Shown: positions 46,486 through 59,545, counted from the stretch's first letter. The stretch: DNA of 64,000 nt from Aquarana catesbeiana (GCF_042186555.1 NC_133324.1:74142189-74206188), one strand, 5' to 3'. Numbers and translations: made by a program. The notes: generated by a model not told the origin, from the letters alone.

Positions 46486-48415
46486 CAGTATCTCACAAAA
46501 GTGAGTACACCTCTCACATTTTTGTGCTGTCCCCTTGAAAAAAAACTCAACACACAGCCATTAAAGTCTAAACTGCTGGCAACAAAAGTGAGTACGCCCC
46601 TAAGTGAAAATGTCCAAATTGGGCCCAAGTAGCCATTTTCCCTCCAGGGTGTCATATGACTCGTTAGTGTTACAAGGTCTCAGGTGTGAATGGGGAGCAG
46701 GTGTGTTAAATTTGGTGTTATCGCTCTCACTCTCTCATACTGGTCACTTGAAGTTCAACATGACACCTCATGGCAAAGAACTCTCTGGGGATCTGAAAAA
46801 AGAATTGTTGCTCTACATAAAGATGGTCTAGGATATAAGAAGATTGCCAAGACCCTGAAACTGAGCTGCAGCACGGTGGCCAAGACCATACAGCTGTTTA
46901 ACAGGACAGGTTCCACTCAGAACAGGCCTCACCATGGTCGACCAGTGCACATGCACATGCTCAGCATCATATCCAGAGGTTGTCTTTGGGAAATAGATGT
47001 ATGAGTGCTGCCCGTATTGCTGCAGAGGTTGAAGGGGTGGGGGGTCAGCCTGTCAGTGCTTAGACCATACGCCACACACTGCTTCAAATTGGTCTGCATG
47101 GCTGTTGTCCCAAAAGGTAGCCTCTTCTAAAGATGATGCACAAGAATGCCCCCAAACAGTTTGCTGAAGACAAGCAGACTAAGGACATGGATTACTGGAA
47201 TTATGTTCTGTGGTCTGATGAGACCAAGATAAACTTATTTGGTTCAGATGGTTTCAAGCGTGTGTGGTACGGCAACCAGGTGAGGAGTACAAAGAGGTGT
47301 GTTTTGCCTACAGTCAGGCATGGTGGTGGGAGTGTCATGGTCTGGGGCTGCATGAGTGCTGCCAGGACTGGGGAGCTACAGTTCATTGAGGGAACCATGA
47401 ATGCCAACATGTACTGTGACATACTGAAGCAGAGCATGATCCCCTCACTTCAGAGACTGGGCCCGCAGGGCAGTATTCCAACATAACGACACCAAACACA
47501 CCTCCAAGATGACCACTGCCTTACTAAAGAAGTGTAAAGGTGATGGACTGGCCAAGCATGTCTCCAGATCTAAACCCTATTGAGGATCTGTGGGGCATCC
47601 TTAAACAGAAGGTAATGTTGTCATGGAGGAGTGGAAGAGGACTCCAGTGGCAATCTGTGAAGCTCTGGTGAACTCCATGCCCAAGGGGGTTAAGGCAGTT
47701 CTGGAAAATAATGGTGGCCACACAAAATATTGACACTTTGGGCCCAATTTGGACATTTTCACTTAGGGCTGTACTCACTTTTGTTGCCAGCAGTTTAGAC
47801 ATTAATGGCTGTGTGTTCAGTTATTTTGAGGGGACAGCAAATTTACACTGTTATGCCCTGTACACACGATCGGACATTGTTCGGACATTCCGACAACAAA
47901 ATCCATGGATTTTTTCCGACGGATGTTGGCTCAAACTTGTCTTGCATACACACGGTCGCACAAAATTGTTGGAAAATCCGATCGTTCTAGACGTGGTGAC
48001 GTAAAACACGTACGTTCGGACTATAAACGGGGCAGTAGCCAATAGCTTTCGTCTCTTAATTTATTCTGAGCATGCGTGGCACTTTGTGCGTCGGATTTGT
48101 GTACACACGATCGGAATTTAACCAATTGGACTTTGTTGACGGAAAATTTTATAGCCTGTTCTCAAACTTTGTGTGTCGGAAATTCCGATGGAAAAAGTCC
48201 GATGGGGCCCATACACGATCGGAATTTCCGACAACACAATCCGATCGCACTTTTTCCGTCAGAAAATCTGACGGCGTGTACAGGGCATTATACAAGCTGT
48301 ACACTCACTACTTTACATTGTAGCAAAGTGTAATTTTTTCAGTGTTGTCACATGAAAAGATAGAATAAAATATTTACAAAAATGTGAGGGGTGTACTCAC
48401 TTTTGTGAGATACTG
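46486..48415 (+). pseudogene. Tc1-type transposase, dead copy 2 (near full length)
   Basis: The TIR words CAGTATCTCACAAAAGTGAG at the left and CTCACTTTTGTGAGATACTG at the right bound a Tc1 element. Frames give an N-terminal helix-turn-helix (GYKKIAKTLKLSCSTVAKTI, ~46840-46905), WSDETKINLFGSDG with a catalytic Asp (~47210), and C-terminal WKRTPVAICEALVNSMPKG (~47625). Frameshifts and a stop separate the parts, and the NPIEHLW segment is damaged near 47575. A Harbinger MITE is inserted in its 3' non-coding part. Confidence 0.9.
47854..48287. mobile_element. Harbinger-type MITE, 434 bp, nested in Tc1 copy 2
   Basis: TGCCCTGTACACACGATCGG at the left and (reverse complement) TGCCCTGTACACGCCGTCAG at the right, with TTA on both sides (47851-47853, 48288-48290). 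Tc1 copy 1 keeps the empty site at 25751-25753. Confidence 0.92.
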
Positions 48416-48535
48416 TGTGTATACATATACATAGAAATTGTTTATTGCATCATAAACATCCTTAAGATTTGCAAACATGCCAAAACTTGCAAGTTGTAAT
48501 GTGTATTCCATCAAGAAAATGTAGTAATTTACAAT

Positions 48536-48940
48536 ATATGGCCAAAGTTTTGTTGACATCTGATCATCACATGCATGTATATGAGCAGGTTGGACATTCC
48601 ATTGTAAAACATGGACATTGATTTGGAGTTGGCTTCCACTTTGCAGCGTTATTAATCTCTACTAATCTGGGAAGGTTTTTCCCACAACATTTTGGATTGT
48701 CTCTGTTGAAATTTGAGCTCCTTCAACTAAAAGAGCATTTATGAAATCAGGGACTGATATTGGACAAGAAAAACTGGCTTGCAATTGGCTTTCCGGTTCA
48801 GGCGCCCAGTAGGGTTCCGATTAGGACTCTGTGCAGACCACTTGAGTTCCTCCAAACTCAAACCATATCTTTTGGAGCTGGCTACCTTTGGCAATATAGG
48901 CAGGTGTGATGATCAGTTGTCCATGAGCATAGTGTATATA
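48536..48940 (-). pseudogene. fragment of a second Tc1 family
   Basis: ATATGGCCAAAGTTTTG at the left resembles the TIR of the TATGGCCAAAAGTTTGTGG-type Tc1 transposons. The minus strand has degenerate relics of the transposase C-terminus, with GGCTTGCAATTGGC near 48776. The 5' part is missing. Confidence 0.6.
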
Positions 48941-50012
48941 TTTTACTTGGAGTGGATTTTTCTTTTTTTTTTTCTTTTTCACAACATACCCAAAATCCCA
49001 ATGCTTACTTGCCACGTTTTTCCTTTCTATAAACTATTTGCTTGCATAATGCCTCTGAACATGCTACAAAAATTACCTAGTCAATTCCCTAGCACAGCCC
49101 CCTCCCTGCTTGCACATCATAGCCCTCTCTCCTGATAGGAGTATCTAATTTCTGTGCTGGCCTAGCTCCCCTGCCCCTCCCCTCTCTACATAACCTTTTA
49201 ATTGTAGCTGCTGAGGTTGGAGTGAATGGGAATACTATAGAGCAGAAGTGTCAAACTGGCGGCCTGTGCTATAGAGTGTCACTGGAGTCTGCAGGGGCTG
49301 CTGACATTACATTCAAGATGGAGGCATTTTGAATGTCAACACAAGGGAGGCTTTAACATGTAAATATTGTGCCTTAAAATATGTTAAATGCACATATAAT
49401 TTTAAGGGAAGATTTTTTGTTGAACTAAATGGTCTGGCATCACGTTTTTTTTTTAATAAAGCACTTTTTTTCCAAACGTATGCAGGTTTGTTAGCGACCG
49501 CCCGAGAGTCAGGATTTTTCAAGCATCTCTTGTCTTTATCGGTCTCTGGACTGTTCCTCAACCATAAGATTAATCAAGCGATGTTAATTCCTGCAGCTGC
49601 TGAGCAATTCCCAATGCATGCATCTCACTGGAAGGTGTAAAATCAGCCATTACTCTCGGATTAAACACTTGAATGATTATTGCTAGGAAGGAAAACATCA
49701 TAAAGGAATAACAATTGTTAAGGCTTGTTTGCCATTACAGAGAGGACAATGGGACGTTCAGGTTCTTGTAATCTGTATTTATTCCAGTGCTGATTGTAAA
49801 AGGGAATGAAAATGCATATTACAGGTCAGACTGGAAGTTGGGGAAACGCACACAGAATTTTAATGGAGGATGTTTAGAAATTCCATTCTAAAGGTATCTA
49901 TAGTTATAATATAATGGGCCAGTTGGATGATACTCTAGTGTGAATAGGAGGCCACCAGCTGTCACAGGGAATTAGTGAGATAGCATATGTTACCCCATGC
50001 AAAGTGTATACA
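48941..50012. other. intronic sequence, unassigned
   Basis: No exon recognised. A short word near 49240-49265 (AGAAGTGTCAAACTGGCGGC) resembles a hAT terminus. Confidence 0.4.

Positions 50013-50089
<77 letters not shown>
50013..50089. repeat. (TG)n(TA)n microsatellite
   Basis: A short TG run followed by about 32 TA units. Confidence 0.97.
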
Positions 50090-50092
<3 letters not shown>

Positions 50093-50579
50093 CTCCACAG
50101 CCCACTTTTCTCAAGGCAACTACACTAAACCAGACTAAACTATAGATCACCGCATCCCCCATCCCACCAATAGTATCCACACCTTACACCATAACACCCC
50201 AACCCAGCATCAGTAAAAGCATATATAAAATTTATAAATAAAAACATCACGTTATTAGGTAGAAAGAAATAAATCAAGCAGAGTGTCATTAATCCTGTTA
50301 CCCACCCACCTTACCAATATCCATCCCTAAAGCATAGCTGAGCAATGCAAAAAGTTGGAATTGACATGTTGGGATCCATCCCCCTGGCTAGTGAGCACCA
50401 CACCTAACAGAATGGGGTGGCATTGGACAGAGTCCACAAATCAAAACACAAGCTTTCAAACTAGCCATACACAGATAGATTATCTCTCGCTTAGTCCTAT
50501 GGGCTGAATGAGAGAAATCGACTGATTCTCCTGCCCCTGCTTATAGCACAGGTGGAGGCATCCCAACCATCGGCTAGTG
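50090..50579. other. intronic sequence, unassigned
   Basis: ACTAGCCATACACAGATAGA near 50460 resembles a Harbinger-type terminus. The rest is not recognised. Confidence 0.4.
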
Positions 50580-50636
50580 CAGGGGTCTCCAAACTTTCTA
50601 AACAAAGGGCCGGTTTATTGTCCTTCAGACTTTAGA
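50580..50636. mobile_element. hAT terminal stub
   Basis: CAGGGGTCTCCAAACTTTCT and GGCCGGTTTATTGTCC match the left end of the hAT family at 3638-4231. The remainder is absent. Confidence 0.75.
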
Positions 50637-50637
50637 G

Positions 50638-50813
50638 GATTTGATTTACTAAAACTGAAGGAGTGCAAAATCTGATTCAGCTCTGCATCAAAACCAATCC
50701 GCTTCCAGGTTTTATTGTCAAAGCGTAATTGAACGAACTGAGGTTAGAAGATGATTGGCTACCATGCACAGCTGCACCAGATTTAGCTTTCACTAGTTTG
50801 AGTATATCAACCG
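50638..50813. mobile_element. ATTTACTAAAACTG MITE, third copy
   Basis: GATTTACTAAAACTGAAGG at the left and AGTTTGAGTATATC at the right, with inner GATGATTGGCTACCATGCAC. Reverse orientation relative to 131-304. Confidence 0.75.
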
Positions 50814-51068
50814 TAAAATGTACACTTCATCTGGTATCATGTCATGCTCTAATTTAGTGAACCAAGGACCAAGCCAAGGGTCGCACTGAAGGAAATTTTT
50901 TTAACTGCATGTCAGTGACCATTATGTGGTGTTTGTTTTTTTTTGGTTTTTTTTTTCTTACACGTTCAGCTTTTAGTAATCTTTAATAGGTACACTATTT
51001 GGCTTTTTGGTTTTACGAGTTGCTTTTGTTGGTGTAAATTGCTGACTAATACTCCTCTTGTTCTTCAG

Positions 51069-51235
51069 CGCGCCTGGAATGTTGTAGATTCCAATGACTC
51101 TACCTCTTCACACCAGCAAGAACTGCCAGTCCCTCCTTTACCCCCAGGATGGGAGGAAAAAGTGGACAACCTCGGGCGCACATACTATGTGAATCACAAT
51201 AACAGGACCACCCAGTGGCATCGGCCAAGCCTAAT
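51069..51235 (+). CDS. nedd4l: nedd4l exon, first WW domain
   Basis: This 167-nt exon gives 55 codons plus two bases. After a short linker (RAWNVVDSNDSTSSHQQ) it encodes a complete WW1: LPPGWEEK, then GRTYYVNHNNRTTQWHRP. Both signature Trp residues, the Tyr pair and the terminal Pro are present, so the domain should bind PPxY ligands. The acceptor is TTCTTCAG and the donor GTATGT. The exon ends inside the codon after Ser-Leu. Confidence 0.97.
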
Positions 51236-52499
51236 GTATGTATGAAGATTGTATAGCCTTGTTCTATGAGATCTTTACCTATATAAGCCATTATTAAAGG
51301 TTTTTTCCCCTTTGTTGTTTATGCGGGAAACTCCTTAATTTGCTGTGCGGTAATGATCACTTGGGGTAGTGCACTGATCCATTTGGTGATCAACTGTTTC
51401 AAAGGCTTTCAGAAGCTGGCTGGGTCATGGCGGAAAGGGCAGAGCTGTTCCAAGTGATTGTAATCTCACAGTTTTTGGAGCTCTTGACAAACAACAAATC
51501 CGTGGAGGAACTAGATATGTTACCCCTGCTGGTCATTACTATGCATTAAATCGGGCTGGTGGGAATTCTACCTAATAGCCAAGTGATGGGACAAGATGGA
51601 AATTCCCTAATAGCACACATACGTTATTTTCACAAGGACTTAATAACACACACAACGCCTTGTTTATAATGACTGAGATGGAAGTGTCTACACAGTCCTT
51701 GGCAAACAATCATTTTGTTCCTTTTATTTATAACTTACTGTAAAAAAACATATGATTGCTTTGGGCTGTTCTGGGTTGTGTAGGCTGCAGGTTTGATTGT
51801 TCCCCCTTGCCTTCTTCAGGATTCCAGAATATAGTGTGTTGAGAGGATGCAAACCAGCAGTCTATATATTTATGTGGTTTCAGCCAATCCCTGTGGAAGG
51901 TTGCCCAGTAGGTGGCTGCAAAATGCATAAATAGTCTGGGGCTTGAGGCGGTCCTGTTCTTGTCCAGAACGAGAAGTTCTCAGTCTAAAGGACTGCTGCC
52001 CGTCTGCGTAGCCCAGCTAAAAAAATACACTTGTTGCTCATTGAGGTCTCAGTTGTGGCAGAGCTCCAAGTATCCAGAGACTTTGTGAGTGCAGACCTAG
52101 GGAAGATCCTAGTGACTGTTGTTGCTGATATCCCTAGCATATCTTTACTAGTGCTTGCCTGGCCTGGGGAATTGCTGAATCCCAGTGCTGTTCGCTTTCT
52201 GGGCTTTTGTTGGAGAGACTGTTCTGAGAAGTAATATTACAGTAAAGGGTGTCCTCAATTTATTGCTCAGCGTTCATGGAGTATTCCACAGCTCCCTATG
52301 CCCTATTCAAGTTAACCAGCAATACATTTTAAAAAGGCAATCCCTAGACTGTTTATTGAGCCAGAAGAGTGACTTGCTGTGTGCCTGGCTGCTATTTCAC
52401 TGATCTGGGACAGATCAGCACCCTTTTTGGGGGGAAGAGCTACATTTCTTTTGTTCAGGAATTTTTTTAAATTGCTCAAAAGAATATACAGTATTTCAC
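51236..52499. other. intronic sequence, unassigned
   Basis: No repeat or exon recognised. Confidence 0.4.
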
Positions 52500-53074
52500 A
52501 AAAGCGAGTACACCCCTTACATTTTTGTAAATATTTTACTATATCTTTTTAGTGACAACATTGAAGAAATGACACTTTGCTACAATTTAAAGTAGTGAGT
52601 GTACAGCTTGTAAAAACAGTGCAAATGTACTGTCCCCTCACAATAACTCAACACACAGCCATTAATGTCTAAACCGCTGGAAACAAAAGTGAGTACACCC
52701 CTAAGTGAAAATGTCCAAATTGGGCCCAAAGTGTCAATATTTTGTGTGGCCACCATTATTTTCCAGAACTGCCTTAACCCCCTTGGGCATGGAGTTCATC
52801 AGAGCTTCACAGGTTGCCACTGGAGTCCTCTTCCACTCCTCCATGATGACATCACGGAGCTGGTGGATGTTAGAGACCTTGCGCTCCTCCACCTTCCGTT
52901 TGATGATGCCCCACAGATGCTCAATAAGGTTTAGGTCTGGAGACATGTTTGGCCAGTCCATCACCTTTACCCTCAGCTTCTTTAGCAAGGCAGTGGTCTT
53001 CTTGGAGGTGTGTTTGGGGTCGTTATGTTGGAATGACCCCTGCGGCCCAGTCTGTGAAGGGAGGGGATCATGCT
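52500..53074 (-). pseudogene. Tc1-type transposase, truncated copy 3
   Basis: The terminus CAGTATTTCACAAAAGCGAG follows TA. The minus-strand frame 52734-52988 reads MDWPNMSPDLNLIEHLWGII, including the third catalytic residue (Glu), then VSNIHQLRDVIMEEWKRTP. The N-terminal two thirds are missing past ~53074. Same family as copies 1 and 2. Confidence 0.88.
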
Positions 53075-55023
53075 CCTAGAGCTGTTCCTCCCTTTCCCAG
53101 TCGGAGTGCTTCTGTGCAGGAGAGGACATCAAGACAAATTCCAGTACTTATTCTAATTTTATGTTAAAATACATTTAATTACATTACAGGAATAAATGCT
53201 GCATCAAACAGTGTTTTTATACCTGCCGGGAGTTCAGCTTTAGCATGAATATTATAAAAGATCAGCATTACAACTTTGGCTTATTTCCAGCTATTGCAGC
53301 AGTTATAAGATAGCAGTCTTGTGGAGGGCAGATGTGAACGGTAAAAGGTGTCAACACATGTAATTCATTACAATAGGCCTGCACCATCTTCTCTGTCGGA
53401 GCACTTATGTAAATTATGAGGGAGAAAATGTATCCTATAAAACAAGACTTACACCAGTGCATTAGGTTAAAATATGGAAAGATACTCCTCCAGTGAGAGG
53501 CCATTTCAGTGTGTTACTAGCAACATATTTACTGCCTCAGGCTTTAAGTCATTTACATTTTTATTAACAGTGTGTAGACCCAACAGTAGAACTGCAGATT
53601 ATTAATGGTTCTTAACAGAAACCTCTCACAAGGGAAGGCATGTAGGCTGGCATTGCTGGCCTTGTGTTGAAAATGCTGTTTACATTGGACCCTTTTCCTG
53701 TTAATATTTTGAGCAATTGGTCTTCCTTCCATAGAGTAAAATATATATTTCTCATCTATTGAGGGACACTGGAGTTCTTTCACCTTCGGGTTATACTGCC
53801 CCCACCAGAGGATTGGACACTGGCAAGCAAAAACTATATGCTAGCCCAGGATAACCCTCCCACCCACCAACATGTTTAATGCTAGTGTCCTAGGTGGATA
53901 GATGTCTTTTCTTCAGTTCTACAGTGTAAAAGACTAATTTATATTTTGCTATATTCTTGTTTTCATTCTTTGACTTTTTTCTTCATTCAAGACTCATTTC
54001 AACATTACTGCCAGAGCTTTGTCCCTTAGATTTGTAGTTTCCCATCACAGCCATTTTCAGCCTGGTTTTTGGTGTACCAGGCGCTGCTGGACTTGACATT
54101 GTGGGGATAGTCTGGAAATTACCTTTGGGCGCTTGGTTCTGGCATTGCTTCAGAACTTGCCCTGGCTCTGAAGGCTCACCTAGACTCATCACAGTTTTCC
54201 CATGGATTTTGCTTTGTGACTGAGCACTGACATCTGCAGGGTGGAGTGTCGCTCGCACATGCTCTCTTTCCTGCCATACAGCATTGTGAATGCATCTCCC
54301 TGCTGCTAGTCCTGCTTGCAAAGAGCCACGTGGAACTTCAGTCTATTCCTGTTACCCACTAACTATGACCTTGGTCTCCTATGGCTTTACTCTTACCCTG
54401 AGCCCATACATTGCAGTCGCAATATGTCTCTGTCAGCTCACATTCTCTTAATGATTCTGGGGCACCTTACAATGCTCTTACTGAGGGTCCCAATGTCTGC
54501 AGCCTGGAATCATGTTATCTTTTGCTCTTAACATCTGTTCCATCTCCAGGTTCCTTGTTGGCTCATTTGGGTGTGATTTGATCCTCTCTCTCCTCTCGAC
54601 TGAGGTTTTTTACCACAGTCGTGCAAGACTTTTTTACCCAAATCAACCAGTCACAGAGACTTTGATTCTGAGTTTCTCCAGTTCCATAGAACAGACTGCA
54701 AAGTCATCATCTTCTCTGTCTGTAAGAAATGTCCTTTTTGTTTTTTCACTCCCAAAACTTCCAGGTTAAGGCCACCAAAGCTTTTCTCCTTTGCTACTTT
54801 CACCCATCTTTATTTGCCTTCTGAACCTTGCCACAGGCTCATTAAGTGACAAGCAATCCAACATTTGACAGTTTTCTAAACAGGAATAGTAAGTAAATCT
54901 TCCAATTCATATCTGTAAATACTGTGTATAATGTATCCGGAATTACAGTTCTAAAATGTTTTTTTGCTCCAGGAGCTTGATTGAATTTCTAATGTTTTAT
55001 TATGTTTTCTTGACGTTTCCCAG
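53075..55023. other. intronic sequence, unassigned
   Basis: CCTTCGGGTTATACTGCCCC at ~53780 and the surrounding 150 bp look repetitive but I cannot name the family. A 112-codon minus-strand ORF at 53983-54321 has no recognisable domain. Confidence 0.4.
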
Positions 55024-55153
55024 AGATGTTGCATCTGAATCAGATAACAACATCAGACACATACAGCAAGAGGCCCACAGAGTGTTCAGATCAAGGAGGC
55101 ACATCAGTGAAGACTTAGAACCAGAACACGTGGACGGAGGGGATGTACCAGAG
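55024..55153 (+). CDS. nedd4l: nedd4l exon, basic/acidic linker after WW1
   Basis: This 130-nt exon starts with A, giving ATA (Ile) at the join where I recall mammalian NEDD4L having Met. It then encodes DVASESDNNIRHIQQEAHRV followed by FRSRRHISEDLEPEHVDGGD and VPE. The SRRHISEDLEP block is typical of NEDD4L. Compared from memory with human, one residue of the QEAAHRR stretch is absent. The acceptor is TTTCCCAG and the donor GTGAGT. Confidence 0.95.
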
Positions 55154-58100
55154 GTGAGTGGAGCAATATATTTGATTACCCTTATAATAGGTCATTATTT
55201 GTGTCCATCAAGGAAAATTCCATCAAGATCTGAAAACCCTGGTTTAGTTTGAACACTGCAGCAAAGTTGAGATGTGATAGATGACATACCTAGGGGTCCA
55301 GTGTTTTACCCTTCCAAATGAAGTGTCACTTTCTCCATAGAAGGTGCTTGAATTATTTGATTCCCTTAATTGCTGTAAAAAAAAAAAAATATGTATAGCG
55401 ATATGCTGTGGGGGTGTAAACAGGAAAAAGAGAAGTTTACATTTTTTTGTACACATACACTTTAATGGTACAGATGTCAGCGTTAGCTTGTCATTGAAGC
55501 ATAACTTAGCATTACCCTTCACAAATACACTAAAGCCTTCATAATATACAGGAAATCCAGCACAATCCATACCTGCCTTCTTTAAAGCATAGCTTTCTCT
55601 CCAAAAACACACACACACACACACACACACTGATTTAGATGTTTCCTGGTGTATTTCCATATATGTAGTTGGTTTGTTGTTAGCAAATTCCCTTGGACTT
55701 TTGTTAGCGGAATTTAGGTCATTTCAGGGACACTTTGGTAGGTTTGTCAGTGGTCCTGTTGTTCACCGTGGAGACTGGTGTTTTGATCTGTGCACCAACG
55801 TATCAAGTACCAAACTGGCATGTATGAAATCCATTTAGAGACTCGGAGTCCTGGCTGATTCCTTGTTTACAGCCTGCAATATCACTTGGAGGTTATTACA
55901 GAGCAGGGCAGCGGACCCAGCGGCGCACTGCTCACTAATCTGTGCAGTCTCCTGAATACAAAACACCTCCGTTCCTTGTTTAATACACAGAGGGGTGTGC
56001 AAAGGAATTAGGGGGAAGGGGGGTCGGAACTGCAATGACAATTAATAGGTGACCTTCTTTACCTAGTTCTGCCAAGCGTAGATAAATCTTAAACACTCAA
56101 AGCATAGCATGCCAGGTTATCAAAAAGGCATCCTTTTTCCAGTACATGGATTCGATATTTGCAAGCTTTGTTACCAAATTAGGGTCGCTGCATCTGTAAC
56201 AGTCAGGAGCACACGGATGAGTTTAATCAATCTGTAAATATACCCCAGAGGACGGTCAGGCATGCCGGAACAATCTTATTGTCCTTTGATGCCTTTCCTG
56301 GTAGTCTACTGTATAAACATGAACACAGGGCACTTGGGAGACTGGCTGAACACAGGGCACAAGCACTGGTTGAGACAGGTGAACAACAGGACCACTGACA
56401 AGCCTACCAATATGTCCCTTTCTGTTTAGCCCATTGGGAAAAGGAGAGGTTGCATACACATGGCCCATGGTTCCAGCTTATCCTGGAGCCAACAACCCCC
56501 CCCCCCCCCCCCCCCGAGCGAATGGTCTGCAGTGTCCACAGGGCACCAACAGAACCTAGATTATCATTGGATATGACTTTAAAGAGAGGTACCATAAAGT
56601 TAACTTGTTAGTTTAAAGGAAATGTGGTAGCCTTGAATTCCAAATCCTTTGGGTGCTCTATAATGCACCTTATTACCATACAGCATTTATATAGCGCCAA
56701 CAGTTTGTGCAGAGTTTCATGTTTTGTCTAGAAAAGAACAAAAATGTCTTCTAGGCTTCCCCTTTCCCAGTGACTTACATTCTGTAAGGCCATCCATCAC
56801 ATTGCTGGACCAATAAGGAGGAAAAGGGTTGTTGTAGAGTACCCTAGGTTTCAGGGCTCCCATAATGAGTATGTGTGTGCAAACACCTTCATGTACCTTC
56901 ATTTATATGACTAATTCAGCAAGTTTTGGAATAGTCCTATTTGAAAGTACGGGTGAACCAGTTTTGATATTGAGGATAAAAATCCACAACCTCAGGTGAT
57001 TACATGGTGTATTCTAACAGTTTTTCCACAATATCTCTAAAACACAGAAGACTCTCTAATACAATTGCCTTTAGACATGGGCTGGCGCTTTGCCCTGCCA
57101 CCTCTAATACTTTATATTTGTTCTGTGAGAGTACCTATCACAGTTATGGACTGATAGTGAGGTACTGGATGGGGAGAAAGCTCGCGGGAAAGCAGAGCAG
57201 TGTGCGGGCACTTAACTATGCATCCAAGTGGACTATTGCCAACCACAATTTTGCTATAAAGTTGCTCCCCAGCAATCCCCTGTTTGTTACAGTTCAAAAT
57301 ATAGCAACTACAGACTTCTGGGTTTTCTGAACATACAGCAATCCCAACACTTAAATCATGAATTACACTATAAGAACTTTGAATCTTCAGATACCTTAGG
57401 CGTTAACTCATTTATGTTCACAGAAATTACTGATTGTGTTTTGTAAAGCTCTTCAGATCCATGAGCTGCCCCCCCCCCCCCCCCCCCCTTAGACATATGT
57501 GGTGGTGCTGACATCTCTTTTGCTTCACTGAGCTGCTGTCAGTCATCCTGCCACTTAGACAGGAAGGCACAGACACTAAATCTAATGCCAAAGAGTTGAT
57601 TTGCATACGATTAGCCCTCCCATTGCCAGGAAGCCAATTAGCATTAGTACACATTTAATTTAGAGTTTTTAACAGATCTCTCATTGCTGGGAATCTAACT
57701 TAAGTGGTGCAGGTGATGACATCATAGTATGTGTATGTACGTGCCCATGTTTCCTTTCCAATCAGCAATCCAGCTACTCGAATGGAGTGAGCCAAGGAAT
57801 GCCATTAAGCAACGCATTGCTGCGATGCCTTCATAGGGGAGACAGGGCAAGTGGGGAACGTCTCGCCCTTTGAAGATAAATGTGTCCAACGGCAGAGACT
57901 GGCATTCAAGCCGTTTAATCCCTCAAAATGTTAAAACACAAGTAACTGCAGACTACATATAAATAGTCCAACCAGCAAAGTAGCGGACACCTCCGAGTGG
58001 GCTGATGTCACTTAAGCCATAAAACGCCACCGTCATGCTTTTGGGGGCTCTGCGGTTAAAAGCACTTGCTTCCTAACAATGACACAGTGAGATATATTAT

Positions 58101-59371
58101 ACTGCTCAGTTTAGAATTCCAGTGTTGTCTTCTTGTGACCTTGAACATGTTAGTCAAGTCTCCATGGTCTGCTCTCCAAAAATAGATGTAAGCTTGACTG
58201 GACAGAGAGCCAGCACCGGGCAGATTTTGTATATAGTACCACCAAAAAAAAAAAAAAAATAGTATTCTGCACCCGGCCTTAAAGGACGTGTCATGTCTAA
58301 ATACCACATTCTGGGGTGTGAGCATGTTTTTTTACGAAGTGCATCTATTTTTGTTGCTTATATTAAAGTAAAACGAATCCCACCGATTTAACTTGTTTCC
58401 CAGAAGAAAGCTTGAATTAGAAAAGTTCCATAAATGTTATTAACTCTCTATTCAAACATACCAATGTTGTTTCCTGCAGTTCTTTCTTTACTAAGGCATG
58501 TGCACTGTATGCATTCAAAACATGCCTCTTGTGATAACTGTGACTGTTTTCCCAGCATACTTATGTCAGCTCTCAACCAGTCTTTCAAGCCCTCAAATGG
58601 CTGATGTCATAGCAGATCACAGCTAAAATGGTCCCATTCTTATTGGATAGAAAGGTTTAGTACTGCATTAAGCATCACCCTCTATGGCAGATACTGCCTT
58701 CCCTGCCTTGAACTTTGCCCAATTTCAAGAGACCACTTGTCTATAAAGTAAAGAGGATGGGATCTGGTAGGTTTGTGCTTAGAGACTATCACCCCAGGAA
58801 AATGACTAGTACATAGTTTTTATCTATATCAGGTGCACTGAAATCTATTTGTGAGTAGAGCTAATCGTGGCTTGAAAAGGCTGTCGTTTGCTCAGGCACA
58901 ATCCATAAACTTCTTGGTTTGGTTCTGTTGATCTTGTACATTTATTTTAATAGGATGAAGTGTGGTGTGAATGAGGCCAGAGCCGATTTATCAAGGGGAA
59001 GAGTAGCAATTGGGATATATTTTCTGACCTATCCAAACCATGGTTCTCCCCAACAACTGTTGGTTGCCTCATACTAGAAATAAGTCGAAAAAATGTATTA
59101 AGAATAAAGTGTTTACCTTTTAGAGGAAAAGTGTACATTATTTAGATTAATGCGTTAGTTCATATGGATTTGCGTAGCCAACTTGATGTTCTATGAGCTG
59201 TCTATAGCACTCACCATTTTGTTTTTTTGAACAATTGGCTTGACTTTGAATTCATGTAAGGTACTTACTATCTTTAAATAAGGCAATCAATATCAGATTC
59301 CCCACAGCTTCTTTAGGCAGATCAGCATCTTAGTTTAAAGTTTGGCAAATAAAACATTTTTCTCCTTCCAG
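55154..59371. other. intronic sequence with simple repeats
   Basis: It contains a (CA)n at 55606-55630, poly-C at ~56491-56515 and ~57471-57489, and a fragment of the TATAGCGCCAACAG repeat at 56686-56710. No extra exon recognised. Confidence 0.45.
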
Positions 59372-59545
59372 CCATGGGAGACTATTTCGGAGGAAATGAG
59401 TTTAAGCAGCGACAATCTGAATACATCTCTACCGCCACCTGCATCCCCTGTCTCTCGGGCCAGCGCTTTGGAACTATCGGAGGAGCTCAACCGGAGGCTA
59501 CAGATCAGCTCTGAGTCCAATGGGGAACAGTTCAGCTCACTTATT
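59372..59545 (+). CDS. nedd4l: nedd4l exon, Ser/Pro-rich linker (PWETISEE ... SSLI)
   Basis: This symmetric 174-nt exon (58 codons, phase 0 at both ends) begins PWETISEEMSLSSDNL and ends LQISSESNGEQFSSLI, with a PPPASPVSRAS patch between. The ends are strongly conserved and the middle diverges, as expected for a disordered linker. Because it is phase 0-0 it can be skipped without a frameshift. The acceptor is CCTTCCAG and the donor GTAAGT. Confidence 0.96.

Noticed and set aside
53983..54321. 112-aa minus-strand ORF
   Set aside because: No recognisable domain or repeat family; kept as unassigned intron.
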